Positions 11,479 through 23,063 of a DNA stretch of 64,000 nt are shown in pieces. The notes under the pieces are model-generated. The model did not search any database, was not told the DNA's origin, and worked only from the letters and a program-made list of their open reading frames with translations. Both the position numbers and the translations under genes were made by a program. Source of the stretch: Odiellus spinosus. Taxonomy: Eukaryota; Arthropoda; Arachnida; Opiliones; Phalangiidae. The stretch lies in NCBI GenBank assembly GCA_963920705.1, contig OY987227.1:17261434-17325433 (forward strand), in the 5' to 3' direction. Positions within the stretch are counted from its first letter, which is position 1, and each line of letters starts with the position of its first letter.

Positions 11479-11838
11479 TTAAAGGGAGAATTTAACTAAT
11501 AACAAGCGTTTTTTTTATCGATTCCTTATCGTTTAAATAGGCCTGATCCACCAGTATAAAAATTTACAAATATTGAACTAGAAATAAATTTAAAACTTAC
11601 CCAGAAAATAGGCTTAGCGGGATTAAAGGAGATCCTGATTTCCTAGGGTATAAGGTGCAGCGACCAATCGAATGCAATTGTGCTTGTACGACGGGCCTTT
11701 GCTCATTAGTCGCTAAGGATCTGAATGAATCCCGCTAAGCCTATTTGTTTTGTAAACTTTTTATTGGTGGATTAGGCCTATTTTAACGATAAGGAATCGA
11801 TAAGAAATACTTGTTATTAGGTTGCATTCTCCCTTTAA
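11479..11838. mobile_element. MITE family B copy 1, TTAA-flanked, 360 bp
   Basis: The element starts TTAA-AGGGAGAAT and ends ATTCTCCCT-TTAA, so the terminal inverted repeats are flanked by TTAA on both sides. Inside, AATAGGCTTAGCGGGATT and its complement, then GCGACCAATCGAATG and CATTAGTCGC, form nested inverted repeats; most of the element can fold back on itself. TTAA target sites are characteristic of piggyBac and Kolobok transposases, so it is probably a non-autonomous relative of one of these. Related copies are at 45453-45824, 15711-15813 and 63489-63585. Confidence 0.75.
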
Positions 11839-13116
11839 TTGATTCATGAACTAAATCTAGAAAGAGACGTTTCCGCGACACTGCACAGTTATAAAATTGA
11901 TGTATTCCTATAGATTTGACATCTATTGGCACCTTTAAAGACAAATGATTATGTCAAGTTTTGGCAATCTCTATACGATTATAATTTCAATAGACGCAAG
12001 AGAGTATATATTCCATTATATTAAATATATGTAGATGGAGTTATAAGGTTCTGGACAGTTAAAACTTTAATTTGCAATCGCTAATTAATCTATGGTTTGG
12101 CCCGAGCTTCTGGATGTAGATGTATATGTCTTTCTAAATATAAAAGCTTTTTCGAAAACTGAAAAGCGCGGGAAATAGGTCGGTTCTCGAAAGATAATTA
12201 GTTTGGCCGGGAAAGTTTCTAAATTAAGCGCCATACAAGTCTATTAACATCTACATAATACGCGTTGGAAAAGTTAAATTGATTTTATACAATGGTTATT
12301 TATACTGAACGAAATTTGTTGCAAATTACAATATTGATTGCCGTCCTAAATAACACACTTCGTAAACTTAAATCTAAAGCACGTAGGTAGATACTATCTC
12401 ATTCGAAATGTCATTCTCCTAACTCTTATAGAATTTCAGGGCTGCCCAAGTTAGAACTTGATAATTGAGCCAAAAATTCAGAATTTAAAAGTTTGGGTCA
12501 AAAAGTCAGTGTCATGAAAATCACTTTTTATCTCTTCAAAAGACGTACATGGTTGACGTATTAATAGAATATTACGAGTTAGAATAAGCAGCATTTAATA
12601 AATTGCGTACTGGTAGTTAATTAAAGCGAATTAAACCAACAAACCATTAATAGAATAAGTGTATAGAAATTCTTAGCTTAGCGCGTAATCACCTCAGAAG
12701 CATTTGGACAAACTCTCACCTTCCTATATATCTCGCGGTTAAACGTGCTCAACGATCATTCGTTTTCGAGTTAAAAGTAATTGCGAAACATTCCTCGGGA
12801 ATATTAACACGACTCCCAATTACCGCGGAAGTCGGATATATCGCGCCACAAGCGTTTTATAACCGCAATTTATAAATTGCTGGCCTTTATATACTATTTA
12901 GTGTTTGATAAAGTACCATAAATTACGTTGCATATATATTTAAGGGAGAGTGAAAGAAAAACGAATTATAATAATTATAATAAAGCTTATCGAAATTGAA
13001 TCGTCATGAAAGAATAATTCCCAAGTTACTTATCCAAACCAAATATTCATTATAAATTTAACATCAATGGGATTAAACTAAATCGGTTTCGATTTTATTT
13101 TTATTTTACAAAAGCC
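11839..13116. other. AT-rich stretch, nothing firm
   Basis: No supported gene. A perfect 16-bp palindrome GCAATTTATAAATTGC lies at 12865-12880. Confidence 0.4.
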
Positions 13117-13380
13117 GCGTTCGTACTAGGATTTGGAATCGATTTAAACTATTTCAAAACGTTTCGCAGGAGTTTTGTGAACAGGAAGCCGTCTTTTCTA
13201 GAACGAATTTGATTCGATTTCTCGAAGCTACTTCGGGAACCAGTTTCGTACCGATTCGGTTTCTACAACCAATAAATGAAGTTACAATAAATCGATTTAT
13301 AAACACGTATCTCTTAAAACAATTCCTGGCGATTTGAATATCGGTTTATTTTACCGATTAAGAAATGCTAGTGTGACCGT
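13117..13380 (+). mobile_element. Inverted-repeat element family C copy 1
   Basis: A 264-bp repeat begins GCGTTCGTACTAGG and ends CTAGTGTGACCGT; the ends are imperfect inverted repeats of one another. The interior carries AATCGATTT-like blocks near both ends, plus AAACGTTTCG and GAAGCCGTCTT. Copies with the same order of blocks lie at 48473-48758 (opposite strand) and 63630-63875 (same strand). The GTTCxyACTAG style of terminus recalls some PIF/Harbinger-type MITEs, but no unambiguous target duplication was found, so the superfamily is open. Confidence 0.65.
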
Positions 13381-14442
13381 AGCTATAGGGATCCTGAAGG
13401 AATCTCAAAAGCCATCATTAGTTGATAAAATAGTAATATATACAATAATAAAATTTCAAATTCTCCAATCTATGTCAAAATTATGTTGTTATCCAAATTA
13501 GGATAACTTTTAGTTGGAAAACTTTATTTGGTATTAGTCCTGTAGTATAGGCAGGTTATATTTTAATTTCAGCACCAATTTCGAATGTTTTACTTCGAAA
13601 ACTAATTCATATTTTTAGAGAGCACATAGCGTACTTTAAAATCAATAACTTTTCTGTTTGTATACGTTAAAACATATAGGTTATAAAACAAAGCACGGAC
13701 AAAGTCTGTTGGTATAAGCCTTATCCTTAATACCAATACCATACGTCTGTCTCTATAGCAACCAGACTATAAACCAGTGATTAAAAAATGAATTTTTCAA
13801 GCCTAGAGTTTAAATGGGGAGTGAAAAGGGCAATCGTCCAATCATTGAACAGATTCATCACCCCAAAATTAGGCGCAAATCTCTCGCAAATTTCTCGTTA
13901 ATTAAAGGGCAAAAAAAATATTCATTTCTATCAATTTAACTAAAATCTAAGAAATACACGGTGGCATTCATCAGGCATGGCCAAAGGTTTTCAATAAAAA
14001 TCACTTCATTTTCCTTATCACGTTCACTTAAGAGAGCAAAATAAAAACCGAGCTTTTTCCACTCCACAGGTTCGAGAATTTCCTAAGCCCCTGCAGGCAG
14101 GGAAAGCGGAAAAATTGTGAAATGAAAAAAATATATTTTAAAAAATATGGAAACCTATACGTTAAGCGCAAGAATTTTTTCCACGTAGAAGTATGGTAAG
14201 TAAAATCAATACGCATACCGAAAAAAAGGATGGAGAACTGGATAAAAAAACGTTCACGAAAAGATTCCGAATAAGCGAATTTTCAGAACTTTCTCTGAAA
14301 AAACAAGATGGTACGTAAGGCCACGGTAGTTACGCGAAGTGACGACTTGCTTTCGCGGCCGAGATTAAGTTGTAAATTAAAACCGCAGACAAACTTACAA
14401 GTTACAAAAAATTTGCACTCAAAGTGGACCATCTGACTCTCC

Positions 14443-14985
14443 CGTTATTATCCCTACTCCATGATTTTAAAAATTGGCTAACCCTTTAATAGATCCCTAA
14501 TCCATGATTTTAAGACTGGCTCCCCTTTATTAGATCCCTACTCCATGATTTTAACACTGGATCCCCCTTTATTATCCCTACTCCGTGATTTTAAAAACTG
14601 GCTAACCCTTTAATAGATCCCTAATCCATGATTTTAAGACTGGCTCCCCTTTATTAGATCCCTACTCCATGATTTTAACACTGGATCCCCCTTTATTATC
14701 CCTACTCCGTGATTTTAAAAATTGGCTAACCCTTTAATAGATCCCTAATCCATTATTTTAAGACTGGCTCCGTTTTATTAGATCCCTACTCTATGATTTT
14801 AACACTGGATCCCCCTTTATTATCCCTACTCCATGATTTTACGAATGGCTCCCCTTTTATTATCCCTATTCCATGATTTTACGTCTAGCCCTCCCTTTAT
14901 TATCACTAATCCATGATTTTACGACTGGCTCCCCCTTTATTATCCATACTCCATGATTTTACGACTGATTTCCCCTTTATTATTA
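14443..14985 (+). repeat. Tandem array with 124-bp three-unit higher-order repeat
   Basis: Thirteen monomers of 40-43 bp share CTACTCCATGATTTTA followed by a CCCTTTATTA block. Monomers of 43, 41 and 40 bp form a 124-bp higher-order unit repeated three times (starts at 14452, 14576 and 14700). From 14824 four 40-bp monomers of a different subtype (ATTTTACGA) follow. The structure is that of a small satellite block in which the trimer was amplified after the monomers diverged. No coding frame is maintained. Confidence 0.95.
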
Positions 14986-15012
14986 CTCTTTGATGTAACC
15001 TATCTCGTACCC

Positions 15013-15080
15013 GCCGTGCCTCTGACACAATATCACGTAAAGAACCTTTCCTTCTCCCGTGCCTCTGACAAACAATCTTT
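15013..15080 (+). repeat. Short direct repeat CGTGCCTCTGACA, two copies
   Basis: CGTGCCTCTGACA occurs at about 15013 and again about 44 bp later, just after the tandem array. It may be a diverged remnant of a duplication at the array edge. Confidence 0.6.
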
Positions 15081-15710
15081 TAACTTGAACTTTAACAGGA
15101 TATTTTTTCGCCTTTGACATAGTGACGACGGAGGCGGCGGACATAAGCGAGAACGCTATAGTGACTGAAAAACCGGTTTTCGCGTAACTAAAAACCTGAT
15201 TAAATAACAGGCAATTATCTGGCAGAAAAATAAGGTCTGCGAATTCGCAGGATCTTCTATTTGTAGCAACGGCGTAATGAAAAATTCCTGTTTGATTGGA
15301 AGCAAAACATGCTTGGAATTGAGTGTGTTAAGAAATGTCACGTTTCGGGATGAAATTAGATTGGAAAATTTAATTTCAAACACGAAATTCGAATTAAAAT
15401 ACAAAATCTAACTGATTGTAATGAATTCCCAGAAAAAAAGTTTATCATAATCAGAAAATTTTCGAAATTACTTGCACTTTCTGATAACCTTATTTAGCTA
15501 CATAAGCAATCAAAATCAAGCAAAAAGAAATCGATGGCATTTTAAAAGCTGATAAGCACTGTCAGGGCTTGTAGCATATCCCTTAAAACGCCCAAGATTC
15601 ACGATCCAAAAAATTTAAATATTGTAATTAGTTAATGAAAATTAATTGATGAGAAAATTGGATTTAATGATATTACCTAATAAATATTTAGCATCAACAT
15701 AACTCTTCCT

Positions 15711-15813
15711 TTAAAGGGATAATGTAAATTTTTTTAAATGTGGATTATGTCTATTTTAACGATAAAGAATCGTAAAAAAAATCACTTTATGTTGGGTTGC
15801 ATTCTCCCTTTAA
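15711..15813. mobile_element. MITE family B, 103-bp internally deleted copy
   Basis: Starts TTAA-AGGGATAATG and ends TTGCATTCTCCCT-TTAA, matching the family B termini and subterminal TCTATTTTAACGATAAAGAATCG block of the 11.5 kb copy, but it lacks almost all of the interior. TTAA flanks both sides. Confidence 0.7.
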
Positions 15814-17789
15814 GGGCGATAGAGATGCGGTAAAGTTCCATTAGAAATCTATATCAATCCAACTTTAGGAAGACTGTATTCGCCATAGCCTGATGGATAA
15901 ACTACTTTTCGAGTATGCGTTATATAAATAGGTTCAAAAGGAAATGGCTAAATTTTTCATATTTTTATCTTTAGTATATATACGATAATACACTAAAAAC
16001 GGAAAAAAGTTTCATTTTCATATTTAAACTTCTACATTTTATCCAAGATATATGCGAGACTTAATGGAATGTAAAGCTATAGGGATTGGAATTCTAGCCC
16101 ATCCGGCTTCGAGCTTTCTCTACTAAGTCTAGGTTTTGCTCAATTCAGAGTTAAACTTTAAAATTGGCGTGTCAAAAAAGCGTCAAAGATTTTTTTGGGT
16201 CTTCTTATATTTTTTCAAGAATTCCTTCCTTATATTTTTTTTATTTTTTCCCGTTTCGGCTTTTAGTTTCTGACTGTTCGCACTTTTCTCACTTCCCGAT
16301 CACACTTGATAAACTGAAAAACGTTTCAAGCAATTGTTTTAGACCAAGTTTTTTCATCAAACAAAAAAAAAAAAGGTGAAGACATTTTGGGACCAAAACT
16401 GAAATCTTTTGACTTTTATTTTGGTTTTATATATTTATATGAAATGGAAAAGCACGTTTTTCTCAAGACTCTTAAGTATAAAAACTGTCGAAATTCTTTA
16501 AAGTTTTTCCAAAGGTTATGACAAGATCGTTTAAATCGGTTGCAAATAAAATTGGGATTTTTCGGTATAATCAGATTATACTAAAATATCATAACTAACA
16601 TGAACTATAATTATACCCAAGTACGATTCTTTAAATGGAGACTGTCTCCACTTAATAATTTTGAAGTCATATGAAATATATTTTTAGTTTTTTTTATGCT
16701 ATTAATAAGATATATTAAAAATATACTTTGGATTGACGCGTTGAAAAGAAACTAAAATGATCAAAGCATTTTTTTTTCCCTCTACGAATGAGACCGCTTG
16801 AAAGCCACCATATCGGGTATTCTCTCTGAATCCATAGGGTATAGTTTATCTAGCCCAATTAATACTTTATAATTGGAACGCTAGCCTATATAATTTGGGT
16901 AAATTCGGTTTTTACGAATACGCGCGACAAATCTTGAGATTTGTAAATTCTTCTTAGATCGCGAAGGGAAAAACCAAAGGGATTTTTCGTTTGATAATCC
17001 TTTCAAGAAATTGCTGGATGAAGTTTTCATGCGGTTTTGGTTAATGCTCAATTAATTCAAGCTATAAGTTTAATTAATTTTCAAAGTATTAGAAATATAT
17101 ATTTTCCCGGATAAAAATTTATGGGCTCTATTTAAGGGTCAAAACTTAATTTAACCAAAATTACATATGATTATAGGCCAAAATACAAAGTGAATAAAAC
17201 TAAAATACAACTAATAACTTATCTTAAAGTGTCTCCAAAGCATATTTCATATCAACAGGTCTCATGTTTCCGCGGGTATTGCAAAATCATTAATTAGTCT
17301 AGACTACCAAATGTTCACAAATGCTTATTGGACGCTTATTCGTAAAAGAAAACTCAATCAGGATACAGTCTGGGTAAAAGTTAAGTTTCTAGTGGAGGCT
17401 TACTTGTATTGAAAAAAAATCGATATATTGGTTAACGGCTCATAAAAAATAAAAAAAGGGGCAAAGAGAGAGAGAAAGAAAAAAACGTGTAAGTGCTGCT
17501 AGAGTAATCAGATTTATGTTCCCTGCAGTAAAGCATTATAAAGCTATTAAATCATCGATGGAGAAGGTGAGGGAACAGATATTTCCATCCCATTTGACAG
17601 TTTGCAACGTTGAAATTAAACTACTCGGGTTATTTCATCGGTATTTGCAATATGCTGATCATTTTCAAAGCGAGTTCTCAAATCTCTACATTAATCCCTA
17701 GCTCTAATAGATTTAGAGTTGTGTATCAATCCGCCCTAGCTAACTTTCCCCAATTTGCATAATGGACTTTAACATCAATAGGTCATTAT
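15814..17789. other. AT-rich stretch, nothing firm
   Basis: No supported gene. Chance frames of 60-71 codons at 16164 and 17516 have AT-driven composition. Confidence 0.4.
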
Positions 17790-17901
17790 TTTAAAGGGAA
17801 AGTCTGTATATTAATTGCGTAATGGAATGTTTCAAAATGAAACTAAATTGGATGACGCCACAGTTAAAATTTCATCAACTTAGGTTACATTCTACCTTTA
17901 A
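17790..17901. mobile_element. Possible TTAA-flanked element related to family B
   Basis: TTAA-AGGGAAAGTC on the left and TTACATTCTACCT-TTAA on the right resemble family B ends, with several mismatches. The interior shows little similarity to the other copies. Weakly supported. Confidence 0.35.
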
Positions 17902-18602
17902 GTCTTTCGCAATTTCTAATTCCACTTAAACGATTGTAAGACTTATCCTTTAAACGTGACATTGCTTACTCAGATAGAGTCGAAAGAGGAGGCCATCTCT
18001 TTTGTGAGTCTGATATTCCCTTGACGGAAATGACCCATTGTTACTGATAACGATTTATTATATGATAAAAGAGATTTTTTTTCTCTCTCTTTCTCTTTGA
18101 AGAGTTACGAGATCGATTCAAAACGCATTTGAATAGGTAGAAAGTTAAAGACACTCCATTAAATTAAGTGATTAACGTTTACGCGAGTATATAGAGACAG
18201 GAAGGGAAATTCGCAGCAGCAGTTAATAAATCACATTTCAAAGAGAAAAATATATAACAACTACTTTTACTGAAAAAAAGGAATCAACAAAACAACTTAA
18301 AGCTTTGGGTTGACATTATTTATTCCCTCAACGTTTCCAGGTATTAAGACTTAACAAAGAAAAAAGCCTCATTAAAATCGCCTCTTAACTTTAAAAGAAT
18401 AAAATGTTTTTTATTTAACATTAATATTCTTTGTGGCGGCAAGTTTTTTTATAGCATATTGAATGCTTTTTTTAACGAACTTTTCGAAAATACTATACTC
18501 AGATTCTACTTAGTGTTTATCGAAAAAGTCCGTAATAGCCTGACTTTAAGAGTCGGACATGCCTTTGATATTTAAAATTTATTAGATTATAATAAAACAC
18601 TG

Positions 18603-18935
18603 TCCGTATCGTGCGTAACTTTTTCCAGAATGTCCTAGAAGGTTCGAGAAAAGAATGAATGGGTCTCGAGAGGTCTAGAAAATTCTGTAAAAAGCTTGGA
18701 AGTTCTAGAAAGGTCTGGAAAAATCCGGAAACTTCTAGAAAAGTCTAAAAAATGTAGAAAAATTAGAAAATTTTAGAAAGTTAGGAAAGTTCTGGAAAGT
18801 TCGGGAAATTCCGGAAAAGTCTAGAAGAATCTAGGAAGTTATGGAAAGTTCTGGAAAGTTCGGGAAATTCCGGAAAAGTCTAGAAGAATCTTGTAAGTTA
18901 TGGAAAGTCCTGGAAAATTCAGAATTCTAGAAAAC
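18603..18935 (+). repeat. Degenerate ~10-bp array of TTCnnGAA palindromes
   Basis: Eleven perfect TTCnnGAA sites were counted at 18623, 18643, 18703, 18733, 18790, 18800, 18809, 18849, 18859, 18868 and 18925, with many one-mismatch versions between them. A 59-bp segment is duplicated (from 18784 and from 18843). TTCnnGAA is the inverted pair of nGAAn units recognised by heat shock factor. The array may be a degenerate minisatellite that matches the motif by chance of its unit sequence, or a genuine regulatory cluster. Nothing resembling a chaperone gene lies nearby. Confidence 0.8.
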
Positions 18936-20116
18936 TATTTCCTTATATGCAGTAATACATTGCAAAGAATTTTAATATTCATGAATCAATTAAATATAAA
19001 ATATATATTTTTATAAACGTTAATTATAACATATGCTAACACGAGTAGTATTTGGAATGTCATTATGTAATAGAAGCTTAAGTTTGGTTCCAAGATGAGA
19101 AAAGCTATAAGCCGACTTATCCATTAAATCTTTATAAGGCGGCTTTACTACATTATCTATAATCCTAATCGAAATGAACCGAATAATTTCCAAAGATTAT
19201 CGAATGTCAACATGTTTATTCATGCGGTGATTAGAACATTCTAATCCGCATTGTATGCAAATATTAATCCCAATATAATCCCAAAAACCGAAGGAATTAG
19301 GTTTTAAAAAGTAAATACAGCTCGAAAAGCCGAAAACACGTAATCCCGTATACGATAAATAGTGAAAATTGCAAAATAGTTAACGAAATCACGATTTCAT
19401 TAGCCAAATACAGAAATCAACAGCGAAATCATGAAATCATGAACAAAATCGCTTAATTGGAGGGCGCCCGCTTTAGAATATTTCCCCCTTAGCAATACCA
19501 AACACTCCAATTTAGGGAAAGCACTAAAGCTACCCTTCCCCGCGAACCTGGTCTTAATCCTGTATGTTTTTCGCAATTTTCGACGCCTGGTTCTAACGGC
19601 TTCAAATTCGATAATATTCGACCTTTCTCATGAATATTATTAGGTAATGTGTCGGCTAATTACTAATTTAATCCTTTTCGAGCTCACACCAGCTTTCACT
19701 TATAACTTTTATAAATTATGATGGTTAACAATAGAACATTTCTAGATATATATGACCGACACATATTCGTGATTTCCGTTAGCTTTCAAAATTCGTACCT
19801 GGGACACATGTATAAAAAAACCCCAGCCAATTGGATCGATAAAGCTCCTGGCCTCCTATATAGGAACCACCATCATCTATATTTGTTCAAGTACATGGAG
19901 GGGTTAGAAAAACTTTCGCGTCGAGTCGAAAATGGGATGTATATGGCTCTTTTTCGACGACGCCGAAAGATAGATCAGCAATGAACGAATGAATCGATCA
20001 TCCACAAGTTTCTCCAAATCTTTCTACTCTCTCACCTCCCCATTTTGCGCCAATCCCATCATCTCCTATACAATTCCGCAATCCAGCCTCTTTCCTCCTC
20101 TATGTACGATGTGTTG
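18936..20116. other. AT-rich stretch, no firm gene
   Basis: An 88-codon ATG frame at 19718-19984 has ordinary composition and no recognisable motif. Its length is within chance expectation, so it is not called a gene. Confidence 0.4.
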
Positions 20117-20316
20117 CTTCTTCTTCTTCTTCTTCTTCTTCTTCTTCTTCTTCTTCTTCTTCTTCTTCTTCTTCTTCTTCTTCTTCTTCTTCTTCTTCTT
20201 CTTCTTCTTCTTCTTCTTCTTCTTCTTCTTCTTCTTCTTCTTCTTCTTCTTCTTCTTCTTCTTCTTCTTCTTCTTCTTCTTCTTCTTCTTCTTCTTCTTC
20301 TTCTTCTTCTTCTTCT
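20117..20316 (+). repeat. Pure (CTT/GAA)n microsatellite, 200 bp
   Basis: About 66 uninterrupted CTT triplets with no interruption in 200 bp. One strand is pure pyrimidine, so triplex formation is possible, as known for long GAA/TTC tracts. Poly-Leu, poly-Phe, poly-Arg and poly-Lys frames across it are artefacts. Confidence 0.98.
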
Positions 20317-21130
20317 CAAAGAAATATTGTGCCAAAGAATAGTGACCCGCGAATGGCGGAATCCATTGCAAACAGAGAATTCCATATAGGCATATAGTAA
20401 ATAGCACGATAACTCCGAAATTTATCTATTATAACCTTCGAATTGTTGCAGGCAAAAAGGTTTGGGTTACAGAATCAAGTCAGGAATAATAAGTAAAAAG
20501 TGGGCTTAAATATTATATAAATCTACAGATTTTGAAGCTTTAATATGAGAAGCATCGTTAATATTGTTCTAGAATAAAACTACGTCAACAACCGGAAATA
20601 TCTTTTTTTGTTGTTTTATATTTTGAAGTTTCTTTCAAACGCTTCAACCCAATTAATTAAATAATTAACCAAATTAAGATATAGTTACGTGTAAACCAAT
20701 CATTCGCAGGTATAAAGCTTAGTTTCCAGTAGCGCACGTAAAGACGCCCTAAACCTCTCCTCTTTGGTATTTAAGCCCGAGCCTAAACTAAGCTTTAGAT
20801 AGCTAGATTTAGAGTGGGACACGGATTGAAACGCGAGTTTCAACTTCTCTTTGCGTACTTACATAATTTAGAACTCTAAAATTATGTAACAACATTGATA
20901 AACAAATACTTAGTAGCCTAAACTATTTTAAGATCAATCTTCGTTAAGCCTAACTGAGAGGTGACATATTTATCGAATTAAAACTGCATATAATTCAATG
21001 AACAAAAACCTTAAATCTTGAGTTACTTCGCATTCGCTTTCAGATCTTGGAAAAACTTCAAAGCATTATTGAAAACTCGCAGTGAGATAAAGTACAGGTA
21101 AGGTACGACCCTAACTTTTTCCTATCACCG

Positions 21131-21183
21131 GTATAAAAAGGAAAAAAAAGAAGAGAACCACTTGGTCTACAAACGCGAAAATG
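21131..21183 (+). promoter_or_regulatory. TATA-like box upstream of a short ATG frame
   Basis: TATAAAAA at about 21131 precedes an ATG at 21181 that opens a 53-codon frame ending TAA. The frame has no third-position bias and no recognised motif, and a longer open frame continues upstream of the ATG. Probably chance. Confidence 0.15.
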
Positions 21184-21471
21184 TTTCCCGCGGCTCTTAA
21201 AAAAACATCTTATCCGACATCTGGACAGCTGTCCGTCTACGTGGATTTCAGACCCCATTCTCTAGCTTTTTTCCACAATGAGATTGAGCCAATAGAGACA
21301 AAAGTTAGAAAAATAGCCGTTCCTATATTATTTAAGCCTTAACTAACCCTTTTATTCCGCCTTGAAACCGTATTGCTTCAATATTCAAAAATAGATTTAT
21401 CGTTTGTACCTTTTTCTTTAGGCCAATATTTCCAGCACGAGAACAAAACTAGATTCTTCCTCAGAAGGAAG

Positions 21472-21490
21472 TTTTTTTTTTTTTTTTTTT
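21472..21490 (+). repeat. Poly(T), 19 nt
   Basis: Uninterrupted T run. Confidence 0.9.
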
Positions 21491-22487
21491 GGTCCCCAAA
21501 GTGGCGAGAAAAACAATTACCCGAAAAAAAAGGGAACCCAAAGCTCGTAAATACAAAGAAAAAGAAGCTGAGAAAACGAAAAGGGTCTTTTTCTAAGATG
21601 AAAACCAAAACATAAAAAAAAAAACAAGAAAATAAAAGAAAGATGCAATCTAGGATTATAGAAAATGGTTTGGAAATTTAGGTGACATAAAGACGGCTAG
21701 ACATCGTTTTAACATCTATATCGAAGTTGACACGCTTGTTAGAGTTCGGGATTTCTGGAGATAAGTACTAGCAAATAGCTATATACCCCAAGCATTTGGG
21801 CAGTTTCAATTCGGAAAAGTCTTTCTCAAAGGCGTTAAGCCTAATCGGGGTTTTTGCTAAATCCACTGGCTAGATTATATAGTAAATCGATAAAGGAAAT
21901 GAAAAACAACGACCATAAGTTCGTGATAGGTTCTAAAAATAACCTTGTACTAGATATATATACATTGTAATCCGTTTGAAGATTTAGAAGACGTAATTAT
22001 GAAAGCTTAAGTGCATGAACGTGAACCTATCTTCTTTAGTCCTTGGGATTTCGCGAAAGACAAAAGGGATATTTTAGGCTTATTGGTTTATATCATTAAC
22101 GTTATTTTCTATAATTCGAATCCATATGGTACAGTACTCATGATTTCTGAGAGATTTTTAGATTTCATTGGTAATTTCAAATAGGGATTGTTAGATTTCG
22201 ACCGGTGTATGAATGATATTTTAGCAAGTGTCCGAGAAAGCTTTCGACTGATAATTTCCAAAAAATCATAGATAGCTCAAATTGGTATCAGGTTAATTGC
22301 TTTACCTCCGTTTTTGACACTAAATTAAATAACTAATTTTTTAAATCAAATTTTCCAATTGATGAAAACATGTCTGGTATTTTATACGATTTAAGGCTGG
22401 TTTGGTATCATTTCTGATGCGTGATATAGCTCACACAACAAGGCTGTATTTAGTTTTGAAGTGTTAACCACACACAACAGGGCAATC

Positions 22488-22560
22488 TGGCCAGCATGGG
22501 ATTCGAACCCACGATCTGGTGCTTAGCGAGCGAAGACTTTACCACTAAGCCACAGCCAAG
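22488..22560 (-). mobile_element. tRNA-derived SINE head (A and B boxes)
   Basis: On the minus strand TGGCTTAGTGG (box A, 22542-22552) is followed 32 nt later by GGTTCGAATCC (box B, 22499-22509). Sequence and spacing match an internal RNA polymerase III promoter. The T arm folds (GTGGG with CCCAT, allowing a G-T pair) and the D arm folds weakly. The acceptor stem does not pair properly, and the anticodon loop lacks the conserved T at position 33. It is therefore best read as a tRNA-derived SINE head rather than a working tRNA. A (GTGC)-type stretch lies on its 5' side. No poly(A) tail or clean target duplication was located. Confidence 0.65.
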
Positions 22561-23049
22561 TGTATGTGCGCGTGTATGTCCTCGATAAACAGATACAACT
22601 ATTAAACAACTGCCCAAAATAATTCCTGATGAAAACATAGTAAAAGGGTTTCGGTGAAACTTCAAGAACACAATATTTAAAAACAAGCACAACCCTATAT
22701 ATACCATCCATCGTATAGTAAAAATAAAAAACCCCAATCTCTAGAAAACTAAATTTAGCGAAAAAGTTCTTTTCTGTAAATTCAGTAGCCACCTACAGAA
22801 CATTGAAGCCTATACCGTCGCTTACTGTGTTTTCCTTCAGAACGAAAAAGGAAGGGAAGCGGTTTTAAAAAGTTTTACGCCCCTAAGGACTTAAAGACCC
22901 GCATGGCGAACGCGAGTAATTTCGCCATCTAAATGCACATTTTCAATGTACCCTAACTGTAAAGGGAAGCTATGTAAGTGGGTAACGGGAAAGGATCAGA
23001 AAAAAGCCAATGTCGAAAGAAAATAGCGCTCGGTGTACCACTCGAGTTA

Positions 23050-23063
23050 ACCCCTATAGGGGT
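23050..23063. other. Perfect palindrome ACCCCTATAGGGGT
   Basis: A 14-bp perfect palindrome with a CCCTATAGGG core. A second 14-bp palindrome with the same core lies at 43477-43490. Confidence 0.9.

Noticed and set aside
14443..14985. CRISPR-like repeat-spacer array
   Set aside because: Monomers are contiguous and similar along their whole length with no unique spacers, and no cas-like gene exists; it is a tandem satellite in eukaryotic DNA.
19989..20407. Four frames of 108-117 codons rich in Leu, Phe, Arg or Lys
   Set aside because: They are translations of the (CTT)n microsatellite.
22488..22560. Functional tRNA gene
   Set aside because: Acceptor stem does not pair and the base before the anticodon is not T; only the promoter boxes and T arm are tRNA-like.
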